DNA of 64,000 nucleotides from Rallus limicola (taxonomy: Eukaryota; Chordata; Aves; Gruiformes; Rallidae), in NCBI GenBank assembly GCA_022605955.1, contig JAKCOZ010000005.1, forward strand, positions 558,001-622,000. Direction: 5' to 3'. Each line of letters begins with the position of its first letter. Position 1 is the stretch's first letter. Below are positions 37,401 through 50,700 of the stretch, in pieces. Both the position numbers and the translations under genes were made by a program. The notes under the pieces are model-generated. The model was not told the origin of the DNA. It saw only the letters and a program-made list of their open reading frames with translations, and did not search any database.

Positions 37401-39618
37401 GACATAGATGCTCAACAAGTAAACTGTTCACATTAAGTAGCTACATGAGCAGCAGAACTAAAACAGCCCTGCTCTCCCACATCATGCTCCCTTCTGAATT
37501 CCACATGTGCAGGAGACTAACTCCCACCAAGAGCCCTTTCTTCAGCATGAGTTCTAAGAACGTTTTCACAAAGCTCAGAATAACTTTATCCTTTTAAACC
37601 TTTCCTTCCTTGATCAAACACAGGGAAATTCACCAACTAATTCATAAAGTTAGGAGAGAGGAACAAATGTGGGAGAGCCACAGAGATGCTTTCTTAAAGA
37701 TGCCGGGCAGAAACATGGAGACAGGGGAGAAACACAGTTTCATAAACAAAGAAGTCTTATCAGTCTAAATGTAGTATGTTTAACTTTTTTAGGACTGTTA
37801 ATTGGGAAAAATGCGGGATATACTTCATCAAAATCAAACAAACATCAGGAACTACAAATATTTTAGGAACTATTTTGCTGCAGCTAGAATGACAATCTAT
37901 CACTTTTGTGCTTTCTTGCACTTCATACTTAGTCCTTTTTGGGTTTTGTTACCATATTCCTGTTGTTGTTACTAAAACATAAGTATACCCCACACTCTTA
38001 ACCCTGGGGCTACAAAACATGGCAGTTAAGTAGCCTGCTGATACATCGCATCCCACCACATCCCACCACCCCTCAGCCAGCTCTAGTATGACCTGGTTTT
38101 TGCACAACCTTCCATCCTCTGAGCTGCACTTAGTCCCACCTCGTGTAGTAAGGACAAGGACAGGTTGTTATGCCCTACTGAATAAGCTCTGGAACCCAGC
38201 ACAGATTTAATGTATATTTATGCTTGAATTCACATTAGCAGAAACAATGAGTACAAAAGGCAATACATTATGGTCTAAAAAACCGCACATACTACAGGCA
38301 CCTAGAGAAGTCACGGATGAAAACTGAACTAATTGAAAATGAGTTACAAGGATACAATTATAGTAGTTACTTGCCTGCTACTTCTATTCCTTTGATGACA
38401 CATTCCTCCACTCTTCCCATAACAACGGAAGCTACATCTACTTATTTCTCAAATAAAAGATAAAACACCTCATCTATTCTGTGTCTTTGGTTGCTGGAAA
38501 TTTAAGGAATTTAAAATCTTCCAAAAAAGACAGAGGAGTCAGCAAACGTTACCTGTGTTCTATCTGAACTTTGAAAGCAAACACTGGAAGTCTTACCGGA
38601 GTCTCAGCTGACACCACACAGCCCAAATACACTGTATAGAAATAATTAGGAAGAATTTTACCTTGAAGGCTAAAGACAAATGCAAAACTGTCACCTTAAC
38701 TTCACTGTAAAACTGCCAGAAGGAAATACAGCTATTAAATTGGCATAAAGAAAAGATTCCCATATAGGATTAAGTGCGCTTGATCTTCCCTGACTACCTT
38801 TGGCACTGCCGATTTGTGGGTATCATCCATGTAGAATCCAGTGCAATGCACTTTACCTGACTTGAAGACTATTTCAATCAGAGATTCATGACACCCCCAC
38901 CATAGACAATCATGGAATAACCTACCTCTGTAAAAGTTTCTTTACCGAGAAGTAGCTGTTTTTCTACCCAAGTCCAAGAATTTTCCTCCCTCTGCCCACA
39001 GCACTAAAATCTTAGCAAAAATGCCATGTATTATCGATGTATCAAGAGTGTATATTGTCTTAGATTACTGTGAAATTTTCATTTACACGGGATGTGAAGT
39101 CTGCTTTGTCTTTTGGAACCCAATAGAATCATATATTCTTTTCTAGTTCAGTAATATAGTAGCAGTTCTAAATTCACAAATCTCTTACATTATACAGCTA
39201 AAAGAAAAGTCGCAAACCTTCTGTGGGAATATCTCAGCTCTCTGTGCCCTATGTGACAGATCAATCAGTCACAATGGTCTCTCCTGGCTGGAAAAAAATC
39301 TAAATAGCTTTAAGAGGAGAAATTTAATCTAAACAGAAAAAAAAATTCAAGCTCTTTTATACCATGATTCTCCACTTACCTGTGTAGAAATGCCATTAAT
39401 TTTGGGTTGCTACCACTGATCACGTTCTCCAACCCAGCATCCTTCACTGGACTAAAATAGCTGGCACAACTGACTGCACATTTACGGAGCTGTGTGTCAT
39501 TTTTCCTTGCCATTGTTCTTCACAGGGGTCTGAGACAGGTTTCTACCCCTAGCTAGGTGGCTTCCTAACTGCAGGAAAGAGAGTTTATCAGGAGAGCACG
39601 ATGCCTGGTGTGTTGCAG

Positions 39619-39638
39619 ATCTATCTATCTATCTATCT
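39619..39638. repeat. (ATCT)5 microsatellite
   Basis: Five perfect ATCT units, about 0.4 kb from the CpG island edge. Likely length-variable. Confidence 0.9.
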
Positions 39639-39947
39639 AACGTAACGTTAGGGACAACTGCACAGTTGGACTGTGGCATGTGTTTTAGGAAGAAAATACT
39701 ACCTCGTGTGCTTGCTGCCTCCCCATGAGGTAACATCTGTGGGTACACAGATGAAATAGCACAATGTGACCCGCTCCTGCACACTGGTCCAGGTACCCAT
39801 GGGTTCTGACTAACTGAAACCCCCCCTCCCCACACAGCAGAACTGCAGCATCGCCTATAGACACGCTCAGCACTTGCTGCTTGATAAACAAAAAAAACCC
39901 CTCTAGTCGCGGCAGCCTACTTACATGTACAAATCATCATATGACTT

Positions 39948-39986
39948 TAAAAAAAAAAAAAAAAAGAAGAAGAAAAAAATAAAATA
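39948..39986. repeat. A-rich tract at the CpG-island border
   Basis: A run of about 18 A followed by GAAGAAGAAAAAAATAAAA, directly before the GC-rich island begins on the right. It may be a nucleosome-depleted border tract (inference). Confidence 0.7.
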
Positions 39987-41385
39987 GCCGTGCTCTGGGC
40001 TCTTCTTTTCCGCGCAGGAGCCGCGCTGGCCGGGGTCACGGCTGGAGCGATGCGCGGCCGCGGCTGATGCCCCACAGAGACGAAGTTGGCAGGGGGGCGG
40101 GTTTGGCAGCTGAAGGAACCAAAAGGTGTATTATGTACGCGCTGCAAATCCTCCTAGGGCAGGGATGCTCTGGGTGCCTGTCAGGGCATCACTGCTGGGG
40201 AGAGGAACCAGGCGGGGAGGGCGCGGGGGGGAAGAAGGGCACTGAGCTGCACCGCGCTTTGCCGAAGGGTCGGCCTGCTGCTCCCCGCTTTTGCCTCCTC
40301 GCTCAGCAGCTTCGCGCTAATTCGCTGTTTAAGGGAAAGAAGGGAGGGGGGGAGGAAAAAAACATCTCTTTCCCTTCACCTACCGTTTCAGAATTATTGT
40401 GTCTCCTGGAGTGGGGGGGGAAGGGTTAGACTGAGACATTAGGTTTGGAAATGACTCACCCGGCAGCGCTATGGAGCCGGAGGGTCTACTTTCAGTATTT
40501 TACACGGAGAACTTACCCGGGTTTAATGCCAGCACCTTCCTTCAGAGAGACCGCCGGGCGCGGGGAGCCGGCTCAGCACGCCGCCCGCCGAAGGCCGCCC
40601 CCTGCGAAACGTCCCCTTGGCGCCGCCAACGCCGCCCGTTTGATGCCAGCATCGCTGCCAGCTCCGTTGCCTCCGCGGGCAGGGCAGGGGCGCCCGGCCG
40701 CCGCCGAACCCCCCCTGCGGCCGCGCAGCCCTTCTCCGAGCGGCGGCCAGCGCCCGAGAGCGCCTCTGGCACTCACCCCCCACCCCGCGTCGGGCTGCCG
40801 AGCGGCTGGCTGCGAGGGGAGCGCCGCTCCGCGCCCCTCCGCCGGGGCCGGCCGGCCGCGCTGCACGCCTCTTCGCCGGGATCTGGCGAAATTTGCCACC
40901 AACCAGCCAAGATTTTTACTCTTCCTGGCTGCCGGCCAGGCTTTTATTTTTACAATCTGCCTCTTCTGGCTCCTCCCAGCAGAAACAAAAGGCGCCCGGC
41001 CCGGCCCCGCGGAGGCAGCGGGGGACGCCCTCCCCCGGCCTCCCACCCCGCTGCGGGGTGGAAAGAAGCCCGCCCCGCCCCGCTCCGGCAGAGTCAGGAA
41101 GCTTAAATTCTTATGACCTTTAGCTAAAGAAAGGGAAGGGAAAGGATGGAGGAGTTATGAAGGCCCTTCCCTGTGCAGGGCGGCTGGCCCGGCCCCGCGG
41201 GCGCTCCACCGCCGCCGCCCCCCCGGGTCCCCCCTAGCCCCGTCGCTCCTCGGGGTCTCGCCGAGAGCTGCCGGGCCAGCCGGCGGCTCCTCTCAGGCCT
41301 GGCCCCGGGCGCGAAATTTGCCTTCACACCGAGCTACAGATAAAGAACCAGGTCGTTATGGCCAATAAAACGTGCGGGGAGGGGG
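39985..41385 (-). promoter_or_regulatory. PRR5L: CpG island, probable PRR5L promoter and non-coding first exon
   Basis: A roughly 1.4-kb GC-rich block in otherwise AT-leaning DNA, densest in CpG at about 40540-40880 and 41150-41310. It lies upstream of PRR5L at the position expected for the promoter. CCAAT/ATTGG elements occur near 41360 and an AP-1-type TGACTCA at about 40452. Long open frames on both strands here arise from the scarcity of stops in GC-rich DNA and are not called as genes. Start site and transcript are not visible. A divergent plus-strand transcript is possible. Confidence 0.75.
40455..40520 (-). other. PRR5L: Candidate splice donors of PRR5L leader exon
   Basis: On the minus strand two strong donor matches lie in the island: CCGG|gtaagt (exon end 40517) and GCCGG|gtgagt (exon end 40460). 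Either could join the acceptor at 29741. Weaker candidates lie near 40383, 40770 and, outside the island, CAG|gtaagg near 42049. This cannot be decided without RNA. Confidence 0.35.
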
Positions 41386-41697
41386 AAGGGAACGAGCCGT
41401 TTAAAGATAGGGGTTATTTTCTTTGTATCTCAGGGTGCAAGGGTCCTCTGAGAGCTGGAGCCCTGTGCAGGTTGCTCTGTGCGGCTCTCCAAGCCTGCAG
41501 CAGGTATCAGGCAAGAAACTGCTAAGGGGAAAACCACGTGTAATTCGGGGTCCTGAAGGAAGTTATTAAAAAGCCACAATTAGTCACAGTAAGCAAGCGA
41601 TCGCATGGAACATGTACCCCCAAAAGGGACACCGACTTTTGGAGTGCTGAGATTTTCAAGTGTTTAAAGGAGAGAGACCAAATCTGTAAAATAGCAG

Positions 41698-41747
41698 TGT
41701 TTCACTGCTTAAGAGGCCTTTGTGTTTCACTGCTTAAGCGGCCTTTG
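41698..41747. repeat. 25-bp tandem duplication
   Basis: Two copies of a 25-bp unit, 'tgtttcactgcttaag' plus 'aggcctttg', differing at one base (aagagg versus aagcgg). It lies just upstream of the PRR5L CpG island. Nearly identical units suggest recent slippage. Confidence 0.9.
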
Positions 41748-42484
41748 TGCATGGACCTGGTGATGTTTCATGATCCAGCGCATGACACGTTAAGAGAATT
41801 CGAATCATAACTTTATAACCAAGTTGCACCTGGTCTTAAAATGGGAAAAGCTGATGCTACTCTGGAACCGCTACATCAATCCATCAGTCCGTCCTGGGAT
41901 CCTCTAACACTTTCTAAGTTGGTCTGTAGATAGCCACAGCAAACTTAGATGAGAACATTTGCCACACATATTTGTAGGAGAGCTATTCTCCTGTCTATCT
42001 TCTGTCTCTGCATGTGCAAAACAGAGACTAAATGAGATATTGTAAACCTTACCTGCTGCCCATTGCTACTGTTAGTTATCCAAATAGGATTTACTGTTAT
42101 GAACATGAAATCAGTACCTGAGGCTTACAGACAGGACATCACTGAAAATTATATGAACAATACTGTTTCCAGTCCCATGTTGAAGTGGCATATGATCTGA
42201 GTTGATACCTATCCATCACATAAAAACTTCAGTGTATCTACTACATATAAATGTAATCTAACAATAAGAAGTGCTTATTGTCACTCATTCTGCATCTGCT
42301 TTTCAAGCCGACAGTTCCTAATTGTTCAGAGACAACACTGGTAAGGGGAGCTTGAGTGGTGGTCTCCATCTGCAGCTCATGAAATAGCTGGGAAGTGACT
42401 GCCACCGTGGGTAGATTGACTGCAGAAGCAAGAATGTGATATATCGTAGTTGAGCTGTTCTTCATGGGCCAGCAAAGATCCCAA

Positions 42485-43193
42485 GGAGTTGACACACTGG
42501 AGAGAAGGGATGCCATACAGTGGGACATGGCAGCCTTGAGAGGTGGGCCTGTGTGTCAGTCACATGAAATTCAACAAGGCCAAGTGCAAGGTCCTGCACA
42601 GGGGTCAGGGCAACCCCAAACACAACTACAGGCTGGGTGGAGAATGGACTGAGAGCAGCCCTGAGGACAAGCACTTGGGGGTGCTGGTTGATGAGAAGCT
42701 CAACATGACCCAGTGGTGTGTGCTTGCAGCCCAGAAAGCCAACTGTATCCTGGGCTGCATCAAAAGAACTGTGACCATCAGGTCAAACTGATTATTCTCC
42801 TGTGCTCCACTCTCATAAAACCCCACCTGGAGTACTGTATTCATCTCTGGGGTCCCCAGTTCAAGATAGGTATGGATCTGTTGAAGCAAGTCCAGAGAGG
42901 ACCATGCAAATGATAAGGGACTGGAGCATCTCTACTATGAGGACAGTCTTAGACAGTTGGGCTTGTTCAGCCTGGAGAAGTTTCTGGGGAGACCTTACTG
43001 CAGCCTTCCAGTACCTAAGGGGGCTACAGGCTGTCCAGAGAAGCTGTGGATGGTCCCTCCCTGGCAGTGTTCAGGCCAAGTTGGATGGGGCTTTGGGCAA
43101 CCTGGTCTAGTGGAGGGTGTCCCTGCCCATGGCAGGGGTGTTGAACTAGATGATATATGAGTTTCCTTCCAACTCAAACCATTCTATGATTCT
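42485..43193 (+). mobile_element. CR1 LINE, 3' part
   Basis: It begins in the late reverse-transcriptase domain ([11 protein letters not shown], then [60 protein letters not shown]). It continues through HLEYCIHLWGPQFK and LKQVQRG, shortened by internal deletions, to the complete CR1 3' end and 'attctatgattct' tail at 43193. The same subfamily as 20625-22030 to judge by shared wording. Stops and frameshifts make it inactive. Confidence 0.93.
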
Positions 43194-44770
43194 TTTTCCC
43201 CTTTAGCTTTAGTTAGAGCAAAGAGAGGAGAATATGGTTTCAAGAGCAAGCTCCTTGCCTTCCACACACAAGTAGCAGCTGACAGACATCTGCTGTCAGC
43301 ACTGAAGCCAATACATGGTGCAGGTGGACTGCTTGTGCACTTAGTGTGAGACGGACGAACTGACTTCCCTGGCCTTGTTGAAGCCTTCAGCATTGAGAAG
43401 CAGGGAAATTGACAACATCAACAATGTTGCTGCAGACATTTATATAATGAACACATAGGTGAAAAATACCTACAAGCCTTAATTTCGCTTTGACGCTCAG
43501 TCCCAACACCACACATCCTCTCTGCAGCATGTTCTATAGCAAGGCAGCCCCAAGCACACACACGTCCTCCTCTCACACAGTTAAGAGCCAAACCACATCA
43601 CTGTGACTAACAGATGTGACCTTTTATTTGTTTGGTTTATCATGCATTTGATGATGTGTTGATTCCACAACGTATTGCCTTTGCTTTTGGCTGTGTGATC
43701 CAACAGGTCTTCAGCATCATGTGCTTCCCAGAAATTACTTCTGGGAAAAGACACACAGTGTGGTCTAAGAGGAGGGCAATGAGGAGAGTCACTGTTTCTG
43801 GAGAGTGTTCCTAAATTTGGCACTAATTTTCAAAGAGCTGAGGGTTGCAGCTGAACCAGGTTAAGGGGTCACTGACCTTCGGTTTAATCTTATCCTGTGC
43901 ACCAAAGATCTCTTTCCCCTTCCATCTGCTGGGTTAGAATGTATTTGCTCCAGCTGTCCTAAGAGAGAGTAGGAGACTGAGAGAAAAGCAAGCAAGAAAA
44001 GAAAATTGGCCTCAACTAAAATGGGTGATTTTGACAGCAAAGGATTAGGCAGTAGCTACACTTGAAGTTACCTTGTGGATTCCAGCAAGGGGTGTGTGGC
44101 AGACAGCTGGCGATAAGCTGAGAGCTTCTGTCCCACTTCTGACTGGGAGGACAAGAAGTCTCAGTCCTCAGTGACACCGTGTCAATCATTTAACAACACA
44201 GTTCACCTTTTTCTTTGGGCTATAGTGAGAAAACTCTGTGTCGGCAATGCTTAAACAACTCCTGCAAAGAAGACAAAATAAAATTAATATTATTTTTAGT
44301 AGCCTTTCAGTATTCATTTTTATGGTTCCAGGCTTGGGGAGGGAGGGAAACACCTCTAAGCTGTGGGCTGAGGGTACATTATTAATTTTGCAAGTCAAAA
44401 CTCTGGCACAAATGGTATTCAGGAAACAAAATGTAATTCCACAGGGAGAAATGCAGCTATACTACATGTGGTGAAAAATAATTCAAATCATAGCTATGGG
44501 TTGGGAAGAAGGATTCTCCAAAGCTGCACTGCTGAAAGAGACCTAAAATAGCAGGAGAGCAGACAGTAAATTTGACATGCCTGTAATCTGAGATGACAGG
44601 AGGAGGGGAAGAAGGAAAAAAGGAAACAATGGGATAGTGGAGTTCATAAACAGAAACTGTAACAAAAGCCTCTGTTAGTGGTACTGTAGTGTAAACCCCC
44701 AGGCATACTGCATTCAGTCTTGATCATCTTCTCATCGAAAAGGCATCAGCAAACATAAAGGAATTAATTT

Positions 44771-44787
44771 AATAATAATAATAATAA
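44771..44787. repeat. (AAT)n microsatellite
   Basis: Five to six AAT units in an A-rich context. Confidence 0.85.
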
Positions 44788-47700
44788 AAAAGAGGTACTG
44801 TCATATGGGTTGTGAGAGCCAAGTACAGCTGTGTGGGGCATGTAGGACACAAAGATACAAAGGGAGGCACGGAGGGTTTACTGCAGTGAGAGTGGTGTTA
44901 TTGTTGTGGGGAAGGAGAACCTAGGGTGAAAGGGAGCAAAAGAATTAGGATGGGTACTGTTACAGTGGCTTGGCTGCAGGATCCGCTGCCTGGTGGCAGT
45001 TGCTCTGGGAGAATTCTTCTTGAGGTATTTTAAATAATCACAATGCTAGTGTTTATCCTTGGCCTACCAAGCACAGTGGGCTAGTTGATCTTTTGCAGAG
45101 GAATTTTCCATCTCTGATTTCTGTGTTTCTAGAACTTCCTCCTCTGTACAGTGCTGTTTGTCACATCAGTGGCAAACCTCTGAGGAGAAGACAAACAAAC
45201 TAGCCCACAGGGAGACAAGATCTAAATGAAGGAACTAAAACATGTTTGTGTGTGATACTTTACAGTCACACCACAAATCGTAGCCAGGCAAAGGCAGTGG
45301 CAACCGGTCTTTTTTATAGTGACCTCTGCTAGAAACCATAATATAAATTTCCAAAGGTCACAAGCAAACAGAACAGACACTTCTTCCCACCCTCCTGCTT
45401 TAATTCTTCCCATCCTCACTCCTGAATTCATTTGTCCCTCCAGCATTTCCATTTCCCTCTTGCTTTTCATCCTCAAGGACAGCAAACTGAATGTTTAAAT
45501 TCATTACTTGGAATCCCATACATCCATACTAAGCCCTCTCTCATCTAGTTTCTGTACCTTAGGCATCCCAGTGGTATGTCACGCTTTCTAAATACCACGT
45601 TTCTTTCAGTCTGCAGACCCGTTCCCATCTTCTCTGACTCATCAGCCAGTTTTGAAACACAAGCCTGTTTTTTGCCTTTTGTTTTCCCTGATGCTCCTGT
45701 TGTGGGTTTTTTCTACCTCCTTAATTGCTTTGGCATTGTATCCTTCATCTTCCTGAAGGAGAGCTTTTTCTTTCGGGCACTTTTCTTCTCCTTCATCTTA
45801 TCTCCAGGTAATTTCACATACACAAAACCAGTTTAACTACCAGTGCATGGTTGTACTCTCTTCTCCAGTCCCATCTCTTCCTTTTCCAGTTTACTAAACT
45901 AGAAATGCCACACCCCACCCCTGCCTATACACACTTATTTGGGCATTGTTTCTGAGACCTTTATTTCTTTAGGTCCTCATATTCAGGCAATGTTTAAATT
46001 TTGCAGATACTCTCTGTGTGTCTTCTTTCAAATAGTGTGCTTACTTCCCCACAGATCAATGCATCTCAGCCTGACCTTAGTCGTATCATATCAAAATTAC
46101 TGAGAGTTTTTCCTCCAGCTTTCAAACATATAATCTTCTCTCCCATCTATGCAGAACAGCACTACAAATGTCATTGCCTTCACCTCTCTCATTTAAAGCA
46201 ATACCTTTTACTTTCCCTTTTACTCTCTTGGCCCGTCCCCTACTTACCACAACAGCTCTCAGCCTGTCTTTGTGTTACTGGAGTTTCTCTCATGAAAGCT
46301 TCACTGAAATTCATTGTGATTGCCACTGAAAAAGGCAATATCACTCTCACGCTGGCTTTGGCCATTAGCTCTGCCCAGCACTGCCCCTTTCCTTGTACCA
46401 CCAAATACCTGGGTGCCTGCACAGCCAGAAAGATGAACTGGGTTTCAACAATGACTCCCCATGGGGAGCTTGACCTGACTTTGTTCTGTTGATGGCATTG
46501 GAAATAGTCAATTTGGCCCGTTATTCTGTGAATCACAGAGATACCAGCCCAGGAGAACCACAGTGTGTGCCCTTGGTGTGAAGAAAGCCCCCAAAGCAGC
46601 ACAGCAACCCTCTCTTCCCCGTGCCCTACCTTGTTGTGAGCCTGGTCCCTGAGGCTCACTTGCAGGTCATTCAGGATCTGTTGGCTGTGCCAGTGAAGAG
46701 GTCACCAGAGCAGGCAATTTTGGCAAGGTGTCCAGCGTCTCAGTTACCAGCTGCAGAGGGGTCTGACATTTCATGTATCAGTTGCCTGCTGGCAAAAGCT
46801 TTGGGTTATATTGTCTTTCAAAGCTGTGCACCCAAAGGAGCATGCACATGGTGTAAGACATCTTTCTTAGGGCAAAACAAGTGAATCATGAGGTGTTAGA
46901 TGACTCTTACTAGTGATGGGATGCCAAATCATGCTGTTCTAATTACAGGAGGTTTCTAAGGTGCCTTCCTTTATTCAACCCTGTCTTGCTGTGATTCATC
47001 CGTTGGTTTTCAGTCTGTCTTTCTGTCACTTCCTACACCACACTTTCTCTCTGTGCTGTTGTGCTCTGCAGGACAGAAGCACTGCGACACAGTGAAAGCC
47101 ACTACCAGGGGTAGAGCTCTCCTAGTGAGAAGAAAGAGGCTTTCCTCCTTAAAACACCTAAATGCTTTCCTCACAGTCACTTTGATGTAGGTGTCAGAGA
47201 CAGCTGAAGCCCACAGATCTGTGTGGACACGGCAGAAGGACATGTTCACCTCCCGAGCTGAGTGGGACAAGAAACAGTTTAGGGTCCAAGAAGAAATCAC
47301 GCGTCGCACCAGAAGTGATCACAGTCGCTATATTTATATCCAGAAAGAATGTGGGCGAGACTTGAACCCTCCCAGCCACCCCATAGTTGGTGGGACGATG
47401 AACAGACATGCCTTTTCCCCTCAAAGCAATCTTCTCATTCGTTGTCCTGTGGCACATGCCACTAATTTGGCGCAGTTGCTGACAACGTAGCCTCACTCCC
47501 AGGGGTGACCCTGCCTTCTTTGAATAGGGGAGGAATGACAGGACACAGCTGGGCTCCATAGTCCAGGTTTACATCTTGGTGCTTGCTCATGTGTCTGCTC
47601 TTGCCTCCCGCTGCAAGTGCCAGGTCATTCCTTACAGACATACCAGTGCAGAGGCTGAGCCAAACTGGAAGATGCATTTAGTAGCTAAAAGATCTTATTT

Positions 47701-50700
47701 TGTCTATCCAGGAATGGAGTTGTGCTGTGGGGGTGAAGCCTGGGGAGCATCAGGGTGGGGAGAAGAAAACCCTCAGCCCGTCAGAGTTTATCTACACAGA
47801 GAAAGGGACTGACAGAATTAGTGAGTTATATATCTCTCTTTCTGGACCAGTTAAACTTGAATAGAAGCTCTAGTCCAGCATGGGAGTGTCAGTGACTTCT
47901 GGTTTTGAAGTGATGCATTGAGTGAGTCTATCCTGGAGTGTTAAACTAGAGGGGCTGAGAAGCCTTGGTGGACAAACGGGACCATTTGAAAGGTGGGCTG
48001 TATTTGAATATACAGCATAAGATGCCCAGTTTGGGGTAGTTACATGGGTGGCGAGGTGAAGGATAGCTTCATGGTATATTCTGCCATGTTATCAGATGCT
48101 TTGGATCCCAAATCATCGATCATCATCAGATAGATCCTTTGTACCACAGAGGTGCCATAAGGGATAAAAGATGCTAAAAGTGCTGCTTAAATGGTGATGT
48201 AGACTGTGTATCACTCTTCAGCACAGGATGAGCCTTCGCAAGCCAGTAGGTCCTGTGCACTCATGGAATTCAGCTTGTGATCGCCAGATTAAATGTGTTT
48301 AAATAGAGGATGCCATATGCACGTGTTCATATTGCTTATGAGCAATACTGTGTGGTGGTCAAATGGGGGTGTGTACAGACACGCTCACCTCCGGAGAGCT
48401 AACATGGGTGTTTGAACACCAGCTGTGGGGTCTGTGTCTACAGCTCTGCATTTGTGTGGAAGAGAGTCTTATCCCAACTGCACTGATAGGAACCTGGGGA
48501 AATTTGTCTGACACATCTCCAGTTGTTAGAATTTTTCTCAGTCTCTCAGGTTTTTTGTTTGTTTGCCAAAACTCTCCATAGAGACTGTTCTTTATGTGGA
48601 TCTTGCCTTGTTCCAGGCAAGACTGGAATTTCAGCCATCCATAAAGGAAATCCAAGATTTTGTGTGCATACGTGTGTAATGCCGACTCATTAGAACAGAC
48701 AGAGGGCCAACACTTCAGCTTTGCAACCAAAAACGTTAAGCAAATAAACCAGCCTGCCTCTTTTCCTTCCGTCTCTCTCCCCCTTCTTCCCATCCCCACT
48801 GTTTTCTCACCTTGTGATTTCTCACATGTGAAATCCAAATGGAAAAAACATCCCAAGTAGGCAGGAATTGCCTCTGGACTATTACTCAGTGGATCCAGGC
48901 GCATCATGCCCTGGGCATACATCCTTTCTCACATCCTCCCTTTGCAACACAAAGTGCACGTGCTGGGTCATGGCTGAGGAAAGGCATGGGCCTGAAATAA
49001 AGAGTGGGAGAAGAAAGCTTTAATGAGACCTCAGTAAAGCAGTGCCTGGGCTTGCACTGCACTGCACCACGGGCCAGGAGGTCTACCACAGGAGGCATGT
49101 ATGCAAAGAGCAACAGGAAGTGGTATTCACCTGCATCTGGGGAACGTGCCTTACGAAGGGACTCTATGAGGCTGCATCTAATGCATGGGGGTCCTTGGTG
49201 AGGGAGAGGTGATGCTCAGGCCTAGGCAGGTGATTTTGGAAGTAAGAGGCAAAACCAAATGCAGCTACATGTTGTCTGGCATATCCATTTTCACCACAGA
49301 CAATCAGCCTGCTTTAAAATTAGTAGTTCTACCACTGAGAGATGCTTGCTTAGTTTAATTGTAGAACTATTACAAGCAACTGGAAATAGGGAACCTGTCC
49401 ACATGAACCTCAGCTCAGGCAGGCCAGCCAGGGACCCCAGCGTTTGGTTACTAGGCAGTGTAACACGGGCATGCCCAGAATGGGTCCCTTTAGCTCCATT
49501 TTCTTTCTCCAGCAGGAGCCAAGAGCAGATGCTTTGTGTGGACCATAGGAACAGGGAAATCATATGGAAAGATTACTTATCTCAGTTATCTCCACCACTG
49601 TTTTTACCTGTATTAGCAAAGTTAAAGCTAGCAAGGGACGTTTCCTGCACTTCAATCACTCGTTCTCTACAATTGCAGATGTGTTTGAATTTATTTCCAC
49701 ATATGTGTTTTCCAAAGTCTGTGAATGGCAGATGTCTTGCTGGGGAAAACTCCGCGTCACAAGGATGGCACATGTGCCTGTGAGGAGGCAAAGAGAAGAA
49801 ACTGGGTAAACAGGTGTTTAGCTGTGTTGCTGCCAAATATGTAGCCACAGCCTGAACTGCAAAGTCCAAGTCAATCATAACTAGCCATAATCTGATTCTA
49901 TATTGTCCCCTTCTCTACGCATGGTGGTCATAAAAATTAACAGCAACAAAAAAAGAAGTCTTCCTCTGTTATAAATATGAAAATTTAAGCAATTAAATCT
50001 TCTGCCACCCCCATTACCCTCGAAGAAGGCATTTTGCTGACATAAAGGTATTTTTCTCGCCTGATGAAAGTTGCAGCATGCAGCAACTCAGGGAGGTGAC
50101 AGTCTGCACACACAGGGGACAGACTGCCTGTGCCTACCTCCTTCCATGAGCCAGGCAGCGGGAGAAAGAGGTCAGAAAGAACCAAGATTAGCATCTGACA
50201 AAGATGTGGATGCTTGTAGCTGGGATGTGTTATTACCACTACAGTGAGCTTCCAGTGTTTACTGTACACACGCAGATCGGTATGCAAGGAGATGGCTGTC
50301 TAAATAAATAAACAGAAAAGGCCAGGGTCCAAGTCTGCCTGAACAATAGACTGGGGGGAATGCAGCCTCCTCTTTATCTGAACTTCCCTCCAGGAAACCC
50401 AGCTCGTAATAAAATCCTCCTGTATCCTGTGCCCTAGTCCAGGGGTGTTGACTCAGTTCCAGCTAATCATGTGGATGGTATTTGCAGAAGGAGGTGAGTG
50501 CAGGCTGCTGAATGCAACCAAGAAAGTCTTCTGGAAGAAACCCTCCTGCTCTAGATGGGGTAATTGGCCTCAGCGTTTTGAGAGAGGTTCATCTATTCAA
50601 GTCCCCCCAAAGATGACTGCTTCTTTAGAAAGCGACTGGCCCCGTGTCAAGCCTAAAAAATGAAAACCTCTCCTGCCTCTTTATCTTGACACAAGGGAAG

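Larger units (their letters stand above)
29742..40459 (-). other. PRR5L 5' intron (leader exon to first coding exon)
   Basis: About 10.7 kb between the probable acceptor at 29741 and the CpG island. The right end depends on which first-exon donor is used. It contains repeat copy B (32291-32545), a perfect 8-bp GC-rich hairpin at 34383-34402, a GC-rich stretch at about 35800-36140 with low CpG that I cannot identify, and an (ATCT)5 run at 39619-39638. No coding exon is recognised. Confidence 0.6.

Noticed and set aside
40445..41116. Open frames of 223 and 211 codons on the plus strand and 157 codons on the minus strand in the GC-rich block
   Set aside because: Several overlapping frames on both strands are open at once, as expected where stop codons are rare in GC-rich DNA. 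The translations are low-complexity Pro/Arg/Ala/Gly with no family motif.
46001..46492. 163-codon open frame on the plus strand, possible gene in the upstream region
   Set aside because: No domain or signal structure. The leading part is a generic hydrophobic translation of pyrimidine-rich DNA.
47290..47400. Possible retroviral primer-binding site and a tRNA B-box-like GGTTCAAGTCT on the minus strand
   Set aside because: The 18-base PBS match is only partial, no LTR end or gag adjoins it, and there is no A box or cloverleaf around the B-box-like string.
48359..48922. 187-codon open frame on the minus strand
   Set aside because: No recognisable domain, no splice context, and ordinary non-coding composition. 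Frames of this length occur by chance in a 64-kb window.
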